A DNA stretch of 54,256 nt from Lachnospiraceae bacterium (GTDB taxonomy: Bacteria; Bacillota; Clostridia; Lachnospirales; Lachnospiraceae), in the NCBI GenBank assembly GCA_020860645.1, contig JAJBTX010000077.1, forward strand, positions 1 through 54,256, given 5' to 3'. Below are positions 7,859 to 16,693 of the stretch, piece after piece. Position numbers and translations under genes: made by a program. Under the pieces are notes generated by a model. The model ran no database searches. It had not been told where the DNA came from and saw only the letters and a list, made by a program, of their open reading frames with translations. Position 1 is the first letter of the stretch. The number at the start of each line of letters is the position of its first letter.

Positions 7859-8590
7859 TTGGAAAAATTAATCAGCGGCCTGAAGCTGGGGCTTTACCAG
7901 ACCTTCATACTGGACAATAATTACCAGTATTTTATCCGCGGAATCGGAATCACGCTGCTCGTGACAGTCTGCGCGCTGATCCTCGGACTGGTGATCGGCG
8001 TGATCATCGCGATCATCCGCTCGGCGCATGATCAGCAGCCGGTAAATAAGAGAGGACCGGTTCTGAAATTCCTGAACGGGGTCTGCAAGGTCTATCTGAC
8101 GGTGATCCGCGGAACGCCCACGATGGTGCAGCTGCTGATCATGTGGTTTGTCATCTGGGCCAGCGCCCGTGCGACGGACAGCAATATGATCCGCTGCGCG
8201 ATCCTTACCTTCGGCATCAACTCCGGCGCGTATATCGCGGAGATCGTCCGCTCCGGCATCATGTCGATCGACGCGGGTCAGATGGAGGCGGGCCGTTCCC
8301 TCGGCATGAGCTACGCGGACACGATGCGTTTCATCATCATTCCGCAGGCCTTCAAGAATGTGCTCCCGGCGCTCGGAAATGAGATGATCACGCTGCTCAA
8401 GGAGACATCGATCGTGACGGTCATCGGCCTCAAGGATCTGACCAAGGGCGCGATGATCATCCAGTCGAAGACCTATCAGGCCTTCGTGCCGTTCTTCGCG
8501 ATCGCGGCCATCTATCTTGTCATGGTCATGTTCCTGACCTGGCTGCTCGGAAAACTGGAAGGGAGGCTCAGACAAAGTGATATACGTTAA
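7859..8590 (+). CDS. Amino-acid ABC transporter permease
   Basis: A 243-residue membrane protein of the His/Glu/Gln/Arg/opine permease family. It begins at TTG 7859 behind AAAGGGGGAGA; no suitable ATG is nearby. It has about five helices. [17 protein letters not shown] precedes the conserved EAA loop ([20 protein letters not shown], then [17 protein letters not shown]), where the ATPase docks. It overlaps the ATPase gene by 14 nt, consistent with translational coupling in the SBP-permease-ATPase operon. Confidence 0.9.
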   Translation: MEKLISGLKLGLYQTFILDNNYQYFIRGIGITLLVTVCALILGLVIGVIIAIIRSAHDQQPVNKRGPVLKFLNGVCKVYLTVIRGTPTMVQLLIMWFVIWASARATDSNMIRCAILTFGINSGAYIAEIVRSGIMSIDAGQMEAGRSLGMSYADTMRFIIIPQAFKNVLPALGNEMITLLKETSIVTVIGLKDLTKGAMIIQSKTYQAFVPFFAIAAIYLVMVMFLTWLLGKLEGRLRQSDIR

Positions 8591-9299
8591 AGGCTTATCG
8601 AAATCATTTGGCGATCATCAGGTTCTCAGGCAGATTGACACGCACATTGCTCCCGGGGAGAAGGTCGTCATCGTCGGGCCGTCCGGCTCCGGCAAGTCCA
8701 CCTTCCTGCGCTGTCTGAACCTGCTGGAGCAGCCGACCGCGGGCACGATCGTCTTCGACGGGCAGGAGATCACCGACCCGAAGACGGATATCAACAAGGT
8801 GCGGCAGCACATGGGTATGGTGTTCCAGCACTTCAATCTGTTCGCGAACCTGACGGTGAAGGATAATATCACGCTCGCCCCGCAGCGCGCGAAGATTATG
8901 AGTAAATCCGAGGCGGAGGAGGAGGCGATGCGGCTCCTGAAGCTCGTGAACCTCGAGGACAAGGCGGACGCCTATCCGAACCAGCTTTCCGGCGGACAGA
9001 AGCAGCGCATCGCGATCGTGCGCTCCCTCGCGATGAAGCCTAAGGTCATGCTCTTCGACGAGCCGACCTCCGCGCTCGACCCGGAGATGGTCGGAGAGGT
9101 GCTGGAGCTCATGAAGAAGCTCGCGGACGACGGCATGACGATGGTGGTCGTGACGCATGAGATGGGTTTTGCCCGGGAGGTGGCGACGAGAGTCATGTTC
9201 ATCGACGAGGGCGTCATCATGGAGGAGAATGAGCCGCGCGAATTCTTTGGAAATCCGCAGAATGAGCGTCTGAAAAGTTTCCTCGCAAAGGTGTTGTAA
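8577..9299 (+). CDS. Amino-acid ABC transporter ATP-binding protein
   Basis: A 240-residue GlnQ/HisP-like ATPase. The GTG start at 8577 has GGGAGG upstream. Walker A is GPSGSGKS, the Q-loop is VFQHFNLF, the signature is LSGGQKQR, Walker B is [13 protein letters not shown] and the H-loop is VVTHEM. All residues needed for ATP hydrolysis are present. It completes the importer with the two preceding genes. Confidence 0.95.
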   Translation: MIYVKGLSKSFGDHQVLRQIDTHIAPGEKVVIVGPSGSGKSTFLRCLNLLEQPTAGTIVFDGQEITDPKTDINKVRQHMGMVFQHFNLFANLTVKDNITLAPQRAKIMSKSEAEEEAMRLLKLVNLEDKADAYPNQLSGGQKQRIAIVRSLAMKPKVMLFDEPTSALDPEMVGEVLELMKKLADDGMTMVVVTHEMGFAREVATRVMFIDEGVIMEENEPREFFGNPQNERLKSFLAKVL

Positions 9300-9322
9300 T
9301 TTTTGGAAAGCTGTGCTACAAT
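9294..9322 (+). promoter_or_regulatory. Probable secG promoter
   Basis: TTGTAA (9294-9299), a 17-nt spacer and TACAAT (9317-9322), 30 nt before the secG start. The -35 box overlaps the ATPase stop codon. Confidence 0.55.
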
Positions 9323-9352
9323 GCTTTTGTTTGACGCATAGGAGGTGTGAAA

Positions 9353-9592
9353 ATGCAGATTCTGAGATATGTTCTCATGGCAATATTTGTACTGATTTGT
9401 ATCGTGGCGACCGTGCTGGTGCTCATGCAGGAGGGCAAGTCCGACGGCCTCGGCGCTCTCGCGGGTGCGGCGGAGACCTACTGGGGAAAGAATAAGGGCC
9501 GTTCGATGGAGGGAGCCATCGCGAAGTGGACGAAGATTTTACTGGTGTTGTTCTTTGTTCTGGCGATTGTCCTGAACCTGAGCGTATTCTGA
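9353..9592 (+). CDS. secG: Preprotein translocase subunit SecG
   Basis: A 79-residue protein with two hydrophobic helices (about residues 3-22 and 57-78) joined by the conserved cytosolic loop VLMQEGKSDGLGALAG. SecG is the small non-essential subunit of the SecYEG channel and helps SecA-driven export. The ATG at 9353 is chosen over the GTG at 9347 because GGAGG (9341-9345) lies 7 nt before it. The usual Firmicutes order secG-rnr-smpB is altered: smpB follows here after a terminator, with no RNase R gene between. Confidence 0.93.
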   Translation: MQILRYVLMAIFVLICIVATVLVLMQEGKSDGLGALAGAAETYWGKNKGRSMEGAIAKWTKILLVLFFVLAIVLNLSVF

Positions 9593-9627
9593 GTGAAAGC
9601 CGGACTACAGATAAGGAAATGATGGGG

Positions 9628-9657
9628 GCACTCCTGTACGAAAGCAGGAGTGCTTTT
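9628..9657 (+). terminator. Rho-independent terminator after secG
   Basis: GCACTCCTG (9628-9636) and CAGGAGTGC (9645-9653) form a perfect 9-bp stem followed by TTTT. Confidence 0.85.
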
Positions 9658-9728
9658 CTGGTACAGAGCCATCGTCGCGCCGGATTTCGATATGGCGCCG
9701 CCGGGTAGAGGAATATGCGGGAGGGATT

Positions 9729-10196
9729 ATGGGAAAAGACAGTGTAAAGCTGATTGCGAATAATAAAAAGGCCTACCACGATTATTTCATCGAGGACACC
9801 TTCGAGGCGGGGATCTCCCTGCACGGCACGGAGGTGAAGTCCCTGCGCATGGGGAAGTGCAGCATCAAGGAGTCCTTCGTGAAGATCGACAAGGGCGAGG
9901 TCTTCATCTATCGCATGCACATCAGCCCCTATGAGAAGGGAAATATATTCAACCGTGACCCGCTGCGCGTGCGCAAGCTCCTGCTTCATAAGGCGGAGAT
10001 TAACAAGCTGCTCGGGAAAACTGCCGAGAAGGGCTACACGATCGTCCCCTTACGCGTCTATTTCAAGGGAAATCTCGCGAAGGTGGAGATCGGGCTTGCC
10101 CGCGGCAAAAAGCTCTACGACAAGCGCGCGGATATCGCGAAGAAAGACCTGCGCCGCGAGACGGAGCGCGATTTTAAAGTGAAACATTTGTATTGA
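9729..10196 (+). CDS. smpB: SsrA-binding protein SmpB
   Basis: A 155-residue protein, typical SmpB length. Motifs include [21 protein letters not shown], the GTEVKSLR segment, [11 protein letters not shown], and the basic C-terminal tail [19 protein letters not shown] that enters the ribosome. It delivers tmRNA to stalled ribosomes in trans-translation. No tmRNA gene is visible nearby. A GGAGGG-like site (9719-9725) precedes the ATG. Confidence 0.95.
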   Translation: MGKDSVKLIANNKKAYHDYFIEDTFEAGISLHGTEVKSLRMGKCSIKESFVKIDKGEVFIYRMHISPYEKGNIFNRDPLRVRKLLLHKAEINKLLGKTAEKGYTIVPLRVYFKGNLAKVEIGLARGKKLYDKRADIAKKDLRRETERDFKVKHLY

Positions 10197-10264
10197 CGGT
10201 TTCGTGCGGCAGCGCGAGCCAGATACCCGGAGGAGCGCCTGAGAGCTTTCACTTCAAAGAGAAA

Positions 10265-10292
10265 ATGCCTGTATGCAGGTACATGCAGGCAT
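10265..10292. terminator. Hairpin between convergent smpB and the DUF1292 gene
   Basis: ATGCCTGTATG (10265-10275) pairs with CATGCAGGCAT (10282-10292), with one G-U pair. There is no T-run, so it may terminate weakly or protect the 3' ends of the two converging transcripts. Confidence 0.45.
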
Positions 10293-10306
10293 GGAATGGT
10301 TCTCGC

Positions 10307-10660
10307 TTACTGCGCTACGTCCTCCTCCGGCACGAGCTCGTCGTACTCCATGGAGTCGAGCATCTCGTCGAAGCCCTCGGAAGCCGCCTCGTATTCCTCG
10401 TCCGTCTCGATGTTGCCGAGTATGGGTGCGCCGGACGGGCTCGTCTCGTAGCGGTAGAGATAGACCTCACCGTCCTGATTCTCGCCGTTTTTGTCGAGCG
10501 GGAGCAGAGCGATGTACTGCTGCTTTCCGACTTCATAGATACCGACGATCGCGCACTCGACCTGCGTGTCGTCGTCCAGCGTCAGGGTCACCGTCAGGTC
10601 TTCAGCACTGCAGGTGGAGCAGTCGCCGGTACATTTTGCTTCATCACAAGTATTGGCCAT
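10307..10660 (-). CDS. DUF1292 domain protein with N-terminal Cys cluster
   Basis: A 117-residue acidic protein. Residues about 20-95 match the DUF1292/YrzB pattern (LTLDDDTQVECAIVGIYEV, then YIALLPLD, then GEVYLYRYE). The N-terminus has Cys at 5, 10, 14 and 17, a spacing that could bind a metal; many DUF1292 proteins lack it. The C-terminus is strongly acidic. Function of the family is unknown. In many Firmicutes a DUF1292 gene sits near yrrK/yrzL; that context is absent here. Confidence 0.8.
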   Translation of the reverse strand: MANTCDEAKCTGDCSTCSAEDLTVTLTLDDDTQVECAIVGIYEVGKQQYIALLPLDKNGENQDGEVYLYRYETSPSGAPILGNIETDEEYEAASEGFDEMLDSMEYDELVPEEDVAQ

Positions 10661-10825
10661 CTTTCTAACCTCTCAAATTCGTAAATTTTTCGCGGCGCCC
10701 CGGATCAAAATGAAACAGGCAGGATTGCCGCGCTGTGTTTTCTCTAAAGATAGCAGAAGAAGAGAAGATTGACAAGGACTTTTTATTCTCAACTTCAAAA
10801 AGAACGGGAAAGGAAACGAAATAAT

Positions 10826-11995
10826 ATGAAGCTTATTTTTTCTGACAGATCCAATATGCCGGAGGGCATCTTCTCGGTCCTCAATGCGAAGAAGAACGAG
10901 CTGCTCGCAGCAGGCCGCACGGTCTACAATTTTTCCGTGGGCACGCCGGATTTTGCGCCGCCCGCGCACATCATGGAGGCGATGAAGGAGGCCTGCGGCA
11001 ACCCGGAAAATTATAAGTACGCGCTGGCGGACAGGCCGGAGCTTCTGCAGGCGGTCAGCGATTTTTACAGAAGCCGCTTTGGCGTGGAGCTCGCGACGGA
11101 TCAGATCATGAGCATGTATGGCTCACAGGAGGGAATGGCGCACATCGCGCTGGCGCTCTGCGACCCGGGTGACACGGTGCTGGTGCCGAACCCCGGCTAT
11201 CCGGTCTTCGGCGCGGGTCCGGAGCTGATGGGCGCGAAGCTCGAAACCTACCCGCTCTACCGCGAGAACAATTTTCTGCCGGATTTCCAGGATATTCCGG
11301 AGGAGAGCGCGCGTCGGGCGAAATTCATGATTCTGTCCTATCCGGCGAATCCGGTCTGCTCCGTCGCGGACGATGATTTCTACCGCAGGGCGATCGCCTT
11401 CGCGAAAGAATACAATGTGATGCTGCTCCACGACAACGCCTACGCGGACATCGTATTCGGCGGCAGGGAGGGCAAATCCTTCCTGTCCTACGAGGGCGCG
11501 ATGGACGTCGGCATCGAGTTCTACTCGCTGTCGAAATCCTACAATATGACCGGTATGCGGATCTCCTTCGCCCTCGGAAACCGGGAGATCATCGCGCGCT
11601 TCCGGAATGTTCGTTCTCAGATTGATTACGGTATCTTCCTGCCGATCCAGAAGGCGGCGATTGCCGCACTCACCGGGCCGCAGGACAGTGTGAAGGAGCA
11701 GTGCAGAGCCTATGAGGAGCGCTGCCGCGCGCTCTGCCGCGGTCTGACCAGTATTGGCTGGGAGGTGCCGGACGGACAGGGCACGATGTTCGTGTGGGCT
11801 CCGATTCCGAAAAATTTCAGCAGCAGCGAGAAGTTCGTGATCGAGCTGATGGAGCGAACCGGCGTCATCGTCACGCCGGGAACGGCTTTCGGCAGTCTCG
11901 GGGAGGGCTACGTGCGCATGGCGCTCGTCTATCCGGTGGAGACGATCGAGAGCGTCGTCCGCCTGATCGACGGGAGCGGTATTCTGCGGTCATGA
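10826..11995 (+). CDS. PLP-dependent class I/II aminotransferase
   Basis: A 389-residue protein. The ATG at 10826 is preferred; the in-frame TTG at 10769 gives a basic extension not typical of the fold. Fold-type I features are visible: VPNPGYPVFGAG, LSYPANPVCSVADDDFY, LLHDNAYADIVF, the PLP lysine in FYSLSKSYNMTGMRISFA, and a late GYVRMALV (Arg for the substrate carboxylate). It resembles the LL-diaminopimelate / alanine / aspartate aminotransferase group; substrate cannot be fixed. Its stop codon overlaps the next start (ATGA), so the pair is translationally coupled. Confidence 0.85.
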   Translation: MKLIFSDRSNMPEGIFSVLNAKKNELLAAGRTVYNFSVGTPDFAPPAHIMEAMKEACGNPENYKYALADRPELLQAVSDFYRSRFGVELATDQIMSMYGSQEGMAHIALALCDPGDTVLVPNPGYPVFGAGPELMGAKLETYPLYRENNFLPDFQDIPEESARRAKFMILSYPANPVCSVADDDFYRRAIAFAKEYNVMLLHDNAYADIVFGGREGKSFLSYEGAMDVGIEFYSLSKSYNMTGMRISFALGNREIIARFRNVRSQIDYGIFLPIQKAAIAALTGPQDSVKEQCRAYEERCRALCRGLTSIGWEVPDGQGTMFVWAPIPKNFSSSEKFVIELMERTGVIVTPGTAFGSLGEGYVRMALVYPVETIESVVRLIDGSGILRS

Positions 11996-12579
11996 GTTTT
12001 GTAGATGTCTACACGGATTTTATCTTTCTGGAGGATGCGCCGGAGAGGGCGGATATCATCTTCATCCCCGGCTCGGACGAGGGAGCGCTGGCTCTGCGCG
12101 CCGCCGAACTTTGGCGGGCGGGCTATGCGCCGCGGATCCTTCCTTCGGGGAAATACGGAAAGCTCGTCGGGCATTTCAAGGGCGATTCCCGTTTCGGGAC
12201 GGAGTGCGCGTTCCTCTGTGATATTCTCGAAAAGGAGGGCGTGCCGCCCGAGGCGATTCTGGGCGAGCAGGAATCCACCTACACCTATGAGAACGCGATG
12301 TTCTCCCGCCGTGTGACCGATGAGGCAGGACTCGAGATCCGGACGGCGCTGCTCTGCTGCCAGGCCTACCACGCGCGCCGCGCGAGCCTCTACTATCAGG
12401 TCTGCTTTCCGGAGGCGCGGATCCTTGTCTGCCCCGTCGTGACGAAGGGGATCAGCCGCGAAAACTGGTATCAGGACGAGGCGTCCACGGAGCTGGTTCT
12501 TAAGGAAGTGGAGCACTGCGGCACGCAGTTTGGAGAAATTTTCCGGGAATATCGAAAGAAACAGTTGAAATTATCCTGA
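11992..12579 (+). CDS. YdcF/ElyC-like DUF218 protein
   Basis: A 195-residue protein beginning at the ATGA overlap with the aminotransferase gene. It has the DUF218 layout: ADIIFIPGS near the N-terminus, an E.TYENA segment (ESTYTYENAMFSRRV) in the middle, and LLCCQAYHARRASLYY toward the end. DUF218 proteins are Rossmann-like; some bind S-adenosylmethionine (YdcF) and others act in envelope biogenesis (ElyC). Unlike ElyC, this one has no membrane segments, so it is cytosolic. Its link to the aminotransferase is unknown. Confidence 0.75.
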   Translation: MSFVDVYTDFIFLEDAPERADIIFIPGSDEGALALRAAELWRAGYAPRILPSGKYGKLVGHFKGDSRFGTECAFLCDILEKEGVPPEAILGEQESTYTYENAMFSRRVTDEAGLEIRTALLCCQAYHARRASLYYQVCFPEARILVCPVVTKGISRENWYQDEASTELVLKEVEHCGTQFGEIFREYRKKQLKLS

Positions 12580-12592
12580 AAAAAGGTAATAT
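12565..12592 (+). promoter_or_regulatory. Probable promoter of the hydroxyacid dehydrogenase gene
   Basis: TTGAAA (12565-12570), a 16-nt spacer and TAATAT (12587-12592), 48 nt before the start codon. Confidence 0.4.
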
Positions 12593-12640
12593 AGAAGAGT
12601 GTGAACTTTATTTTATGGTATAACAGAAAAGGAGAAGTGT

Positions 12641-13606
12641 ATGAAAATTGTAGTATTGGACGGTTACACGGAGAATCCGGGCGATATCAGCTGGGCGCCG
12701 CTGGAGGCGCTGGGCGAGGTCACAGTGTATGACAGGACGGCCTATGAGGAGTCCCCGCTGATCGCGGAGCGCATCGGCGATGCGGAGATCGTAGTCATGA
12801 ACAAGACGCCGATCAGCAAAGAGACGATCGACAAGTGCCCGAACCTGAAGGCGATCGCGGTGTTGGCCACCGGTTACAACGTGGTGGACTGCGAGTATGC
12901 GAAGAGTAAGAATATTCCGGTGATGAACGTGCCGGTCTACGGCACGGACAATGTCAGCCAGTTCGCGGTGGGTCTGCTGCTGGAGGTCTGCTCGCACATC
13001 GGCTATCACAATGATTCCGTACATGCGGGCGAGTGGGCGTCGAATCCCGACTGGTGCTACTGGCACTATCCGATGATCGAGGTCTCCGGAAAGACTGCCG
13101 GCATCATCGGCCTTGGCCGTATCGGACAGAACACTGCGAAGATCCTGAACGCGATGAATGTGAAGGTGCTCGCCTATGATTCGTTCCAGAGCGACGCAGG
13201 CCGCGCGGTGGCCGAGTATGTGGAGCTGGACGAGCTGCTGGCGAAGTGCGATTTCATCTTCCTGCACTGCCCGCTGTTCCCGTCGACGGAGGGGATTATC
13301 AATAAGGACAATATTGCGAAGATGAAGGACGGCGTCGTGATCATCAACAACAGCCGCGGACCGCTCGTTGTGGAGCAGGACCTCTACGACGCGCTGGAGA
13401 GCGGAAAGATTGCCGCAGCCGCGCTGGACGTGGTCTCCACGGAGCCGATCAAGGCGGACAATATCCTCCTGAAGGCGAAGAACTGCATTATCACGCCGCA
13501 TATCTCCTGGGCGACGAAGGACGCCCGCGAGCTCATCATGAATACGACCGCGGAGAATATCAAGTCCGTGATCGACGGCGCGCCGATCAATGTAGTAAAC
13601 AAGTAA
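12641..13606 (+). CDS. D-2-hydroxyacid dehydrogenase (glycerate dehydrogenase/hydroxypyruvate reductase-like)
   Basis: A 321-residue NAD-dependent dehydrogenase. The nucleotide-binding motif IIGLGRIGQNTAKIL is near residue 155. The catalytic Arg lies in NNSRGPLV, the Glu in DVVSTEP and the His in ITPHISWAT. ATGYNVVDCEYA before the NAD domain is typical of the family. It most resembles the glycerate dehydrogenase/hydroxypyruvate reductase branch, which interconverts hydroxypyruvate and D-glycerate; a lactate-type substrate is not excluded. It stands alone between its own promoter and a strong terminator, next to the LysR/transketolase/TRAP/glycerate kinase region, which fits a role in glycerate metabolism. 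Confidence 0.85.
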   Translation: MKIVVLDGYTENPGDISWAPLEALGEVTVYDRTAYEESPLIAERIGDAEIVVMNKTPISKETIDKCPNLKAIAVLATGYNVVDCEYAKSKNIPVMNVPVYGTDNVSQFAVGLLLEVCSHIGYHNDSVHAGEWASNPDWCYWHYPMIEVSGKTAGIIGLGRIGQNTAKILNAMNVKVLAYDSFQSDAGRAVAEYVELDELLAKCDFIFLHCPLFPSTEGIINKDNIAKMKDGVVIINNSRGPLVVEQDLYDALESGKIAAAALDVVSTEPIKADNILLKAKNCIITPHISWATKDARELIMNTTAENIKSVIDGAPINVVNK

Positions 13607-13613
13607 AAAAAAG

Positions 13614-13645
13614 CGGCTGCCTCACTCGCGGGGGCAGCCGTTTTT
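13614..13645 (+). terminator. Rho-independent terminator
   Basis: CGGCTGCC (13614-13621) and GGCAGCCG (13633-13640) followed by TTTTT, preceded by an A-run, between convergent genes. Confidence 0.85.
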
Positions 13646-13660
13646 GTCATCCGGATAAAA

Positions 13661-14569
13661 TCAGGCCTCTCTTTCCAGGCGCTTCTGATGAATCTGATCC
13701 TCGATATAGGAGATGAGAAGACTCATCGAGGGCGTGAGCTCTTTCTCTTTTTTCAGAAGAAATCCCTTCAGAAAACGGATCAGATTCTCCAGCGGACGGA
13801 CGGAAAACAGATCCGTATCCGAGAGCTGGCTGAATTCGTCGCGCGTCACAAAGGCGATCCCGCGGCCCTCCTCCACCATCTCGCGCATGATGCGGATCGG
13901 CTGCAGTGTGTAGAAGGCCTTGTCGATGTGATTTGCCCGGAACTCCTCTTTCAGGCGCGCGTAGATCAGCGAGCCGGGCGGGAAGGTGATCAGCGTCTCG
14001 TTTTTCAGCATGGAGATGGAGACTTTTCTGTAGTTTTCGAGCGGATGGCCCTTCGGGAGCATCGCGTAGAGTTCACAGTTCTGCAGCGGAATGGTGCGGA
14101 ATTTGTTGAGATCGAGATCCTCGGGAATCAGGGTGTAGGTTAGATCGAGATCCCCGGACTCCAGCATCGAGAGCATCTGATTGTGAAAAACATCGTGCAC
14201 GACGATGTCGATCTGCGGATATTTCTGCTGAAAATCCGAGTAGATCGGCGTCAGCAGCCAGGCGCCGCGCGTGGGGTGGAAAGCGGTGTGGATCGTCTTG
14301 CGCGCCGGGAGAAGGAACTCCTTCATATCTCTCTCGGCGTAGGCCACCGCATCCAGAATCGTGTTGACATGGTGCATGAAGTGTTCGCCGGCCGGAGTGA
14401 AAACCAGCGGCTTGGAATTGCGGTCGATCAGCGTTGTGCCCAGCTCCGCTTCCAGCTTCTGAATGGCATTTGAAATGGACGGCTGAGAAATATAGTGCTC
14501 CTCCGCTGCCTTGGAAAAATTTCTTACCCGATAAATTGTCTTCAGATATTCCAGTTTTTTTAAATCCAT
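13661..14569 (-). CDS. LysR-family transcriptional regulator
   Basis: A 302-residue protein. Residues 1-60 form the LysR winged helix (LEYLKTIYRVRNFSKAAEEH, then ISQPSISNAIQKLEAELG). The remainder is a type-2 periplasmic-binding-like effector domain. The ATG at 14569 is chosen because GAGG lies 6 nt upstream; an in-frame TTG is two codons before it. It is transcribed away from the transketolase/SDR/TRAP operon, the standard arrangement for a LysR activator of that operon. A perfect 17-bp palindrome at 14669-14685 lies in the intergenic region. The inducer is unknown but is likely a substrate or intermediate of the operon. Confidence 0.9.
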   Translation of the reverse strand: MDLKKLEYLKTIYRVRNFSKAAEEHYISQPSISNAIQKLEAELGTTLIDRNSKPLVFTPAGEHFMHHVNTILDAVAYAERDMKEFLLPARKTIHTAFHPTRGAWLLTPIYSDFQQKYPQIDIVVHDVFHNQMLSMLESGDLDLTYTLIPEDLDLNKFRTIPLQNCELYAMLPKGHPLENYRKVSISMLKNETLITFPPGSLIYARLKEEFRANHIDKAFYTLQPIRIMREMVEEGRGIAFVTRDEFSQLSDTDLFSVRPLENLIRFLKGFLLKKEKELTPSMSLLISYIEDQIHQKRLEREA

Positions 14570-14668
14570 ATGCAACCTCAGCCCGTAGAAAAAAATAACA
14601 AAATCGAAATATTTCTTACTATTTTACTGGTTTTCAGGGTAATAGTCAAGCCTGTGGGATTTTTGCAC

Positions 14669-14685
14669 TATAGTTTTAAACTATA
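14669..14685. promoter_or_regulatory. Candidate LysR operator
   Basis: TATAGTTT-T-AAACTATA is a perfect palindrome with the T-N11-A style core of LysR sites. Its centre (14677) lies about 65 bp before the start expected from the 14705-14734 promoter, the classical LysR recognition-site position. The 14570-14902 gap also holds that promoter and a ~160-nt leader in which I see no further element. Confidence 0.6.
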
Positions 14686-14704
14686 CCACTATTCAAAAGA
14701 CATA

Positions 14705-14734
14705 TTGTACATAAAAGGTCGAATCATTTATGAT
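14705..14734 (+). promoter_or_regulatory. Promoter of the transketolase/SDR/TRAP operon
   Basis: TTGTAC (14705-14710), an 18-nt spacer and TATGAT (14729-14734). The weak -35 box and long spacer suit an activator-dependent promoter. Confidence 0.5.
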
Positions 14735-14902
14735 TGAAATATGCAAACAGTACAAAAAAACAGAGAGCATTCAGGAGAATAAGATGCGTTCACAGCCGCG
14801 GAGCGAACAGTGTTTTATTCTTTTTGACTGCAAACTGACGAATGTGCCGTATGCAGGTAATTCCACCAGTCTCGAAAAAGGAGATAGAAAGGATCGAGTG
14901 AT

Positions 14903-15736
14903 ATGAATAAGGAAATCACGATTGAGGAGCTGAAGGAAAGAGCAAAGCAGCTCAGGAAAACGGCTGTCACCATGATCTATGAGGCACAGTCGGGTCATCC
15001 GGGCGGATCGCTCTCCATAGCGGACATCGTCGCCTGCCTGTATTTCAGGGAGATGAATGTGGACCCGAAGAATCCCCGCTGGCCGGATCGCGACAGATTT
15101 ATCCTGTCAAAGGGTCATGTGTGCCCGATTCAGTATTCAGCTCTCGGAATTCTGGGATACTTCCCGGAGGAGGACTTACATACGCTTCGTAAAGAGGGAT
15201 CGAAGCTGCAGGGACATCCTTCCATGACGAAATGCCCGGGCATCGATATTTCGACGGGTTCCCTCGGACAGGGCCTTTCCTGCGGCGTAGGTATGGCGCT
15301 TGCAGGTAAGAGAGACAAAAAAGACTATATGGTATACGTAGTAGTCGGCGACGGCGAGGCCGATGAGGGGCAGATCTGGGAGGCCGTTATGTGCGCTTAC
15401 CGGTATCAGCTCGACAATCTGGTCGTTATCATCGATAACAACGGCCTTCAGCTGGACGGCACGACGGACGAGATCATGCCGCATCTTGATCTGACGAAGA
15501 AATTTGACGCGTTTGGCTACGACACCTATGAGATAGACGGCCACAATATGGAAGAGATCGTGGCTACCTTCGATAAGATTCAGACTGTAAAGAACGGAAA
15601 ACCGAAATTTGTCAATGCCCACACCGTCAAGGGCAAGGGCGTTTCCTATATGGAAAATCAGCTTGCATGGCACGGCGCGGCGCCGAATGACGAGCAGTAT
15701 GCTCAGGCTATGAAAGAACTTGAGGAGGGGATTTAG
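14903..15736 (+). CDS. Transketolase, N-terminal (ThDP-binding) subunit, copy 1
   Basis: A 277-residue protein covering the thiamine-diphosphate pyrophosphate-binding half of a split transketolase. SGHPGGSLSIADIV is near residue 30, and the ThDP/Mg motif starts at GDGEADEGQIWEA (residues 149-161) and ends at the IIDNNGLQLDG segment. GHPSMTKCPGIDISTGSLGQ supplies active-site residues. Transketolases move two-carbon ketol units between sugar phosphates and can also use hydroxypyruvate as donor. The partner half follows 1 nt later. Two-subunit forms are frequent in dedicated catabolic operons, which fits the neighbouring SDR and TRAP genes. Confidence 0.92.
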   Translation: MNKEITIEELKERAKQLRKTAVTMIYEAQSGHPGGSLSIADIVACLYFREMNVDPKNPRWPDRDRFILSKGHVCPIQYSALGILGYFPEEDLHTLRKEGSKLQGHPSMTKCPGIDISTGSLGQGLSCGVGMALAGKRDKKDYMVYVVVGDGEADEGQIWEAVMCAYRYQLDNLVVIIDNNGLQLDGTTDEIMPHLDLTKKFDAFGYDTYEIDGHNMEEIVATFDKIQTVKNGKPKFVNAHTVKGKGVSYMENQLAWHGAAPNDEQYAQAMKELEEGI

Positions 15737-15737
15737 G

Positions 15738-16664
15738 ATGAGCGAGTTGATAGCGACCCGTAAAGGCCTCGGCGACGAGCTGGTAGCGCTTGGGAAAGAA
15801 AATGAAGATATTTATGTAGTTGACGTGGATATCGCAAAATCCTGCATGACGACCACCTTTGCGAAGACCCTGCCGGAGCAGCATGTGAATGTGGGTATCG
15901 CGGAGCAGGACGCGGCGGGCGTGGCTGCGGGTCTCGCGACCTGCGGAAAGATTCCGTTTGTGGTCACCTATGCGGTGTTCGGTTCTCTGAGAATGTGCGA
16001 GCAGATCAGACAGGAGATCTGCTATCCGAAGCTGAATGTCAAGATCGCCTGCTCTCACGGCGGCGTGACGCCGGCGAACGACGGCGCCTCCCATCAGTGC
16101 ATCGAGGATATGGGCGTTCTGCGTACCCTTCCGAATATGACGGTCATCATGCCGGCGGACTACTGGTCGGCGAGAAAGCTGATCCGTGCGGCGGCTGAGA
16201 TGGACGGCCCGTGCTACCTTCGTTTCACCCGTGACGCGATCCCGGTTATCTACGATGAGAACGATACCTTCGAGATCGGCAAGGCAAAGCAGCTCCGTGA
16301 CGGCTCCGACGTGGCCATCATCGCAAACGGCGACACGGTGCGTCTGGCGATCACGGCGGCAGAGCAGCTCGCGGCGGACGGCATCAGCGCACGTGTGATC
16401 GATATGCACACGGTCAAGCCGCTTGACAAGGCTGCTGTCGAGGCCTGCGTGAACGACATCGGAAAGATCATCACCGTCGAGGATCACAATATCATCAATG
16501 GTCTGGGCGGAGCGGTCTGCGAGGTCGTCGCCGAGATGGGCAAGGGCAAGGTAAAGAGGATCGGTATCCAGGATCAGTTCGGCATGTCCGCGCCTTATGA
16601 GAGACTGCTGGCGATCAACGGCATTACGGTAGAAAACATTGTGGAACAGGCGAAGGCCATTTAA
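15738..16664 (+). CDS. Transketolase, C-terminal subunit, copy 1
   Basis: A 308-residue protein covering the pyrimidine-binding and C-terminal domains. The ATG at 15738 follows the GGAGGGG site (15723-15729). VNVGIAEQDAAGVAAGLA contains the Glu that activates the ThDP aminopyrimidine ring. HGGVTPANDGASHQCIED is the conserved loop, and the last domain holds VIDMHTVKPLD and ITVEDHNIINGLGGAV. It works only with the N-terminal subunit encoded directly upstream. Confidence 0.92.
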   Translation: MSELIATRKGLGDELVALGKENEDIYVVDVDIAKSCMTTTFAKTLPEQHVNVGIAEQDAAGVAAGLATCGKIPFVVTYAVFGSLRMCEQIRQEICYPKLNVKIACSHGGVTPANDGASHQCIEDMGVLRTLPNMTVIMPADYWSARKLIRAAAEMDGPCYLRFTRDAIPVIYDENDTFEIGKAKQLRDGSDVAIIANGDTVRLAITAAEQLAADGISARVIDMHTVKPLDKAAVEACVNDIGKIITVEDHNIINGLGGAVCEVVAEMGKGKVKRIGIQDQFGMSAPYERLLAINGITVENIVEQAKAI

Positions 16665-16693
16665 ATAGTCCAGAATAAAAGGAGTGTATAGTT

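Noticed and set aside
10197-10306. tmRNA (ssrA) gene beside smpB
   Set aside because: The gap is only 110 bp and lacks the tRNA-like ends and tag reading frame; only a small hairpin is present.
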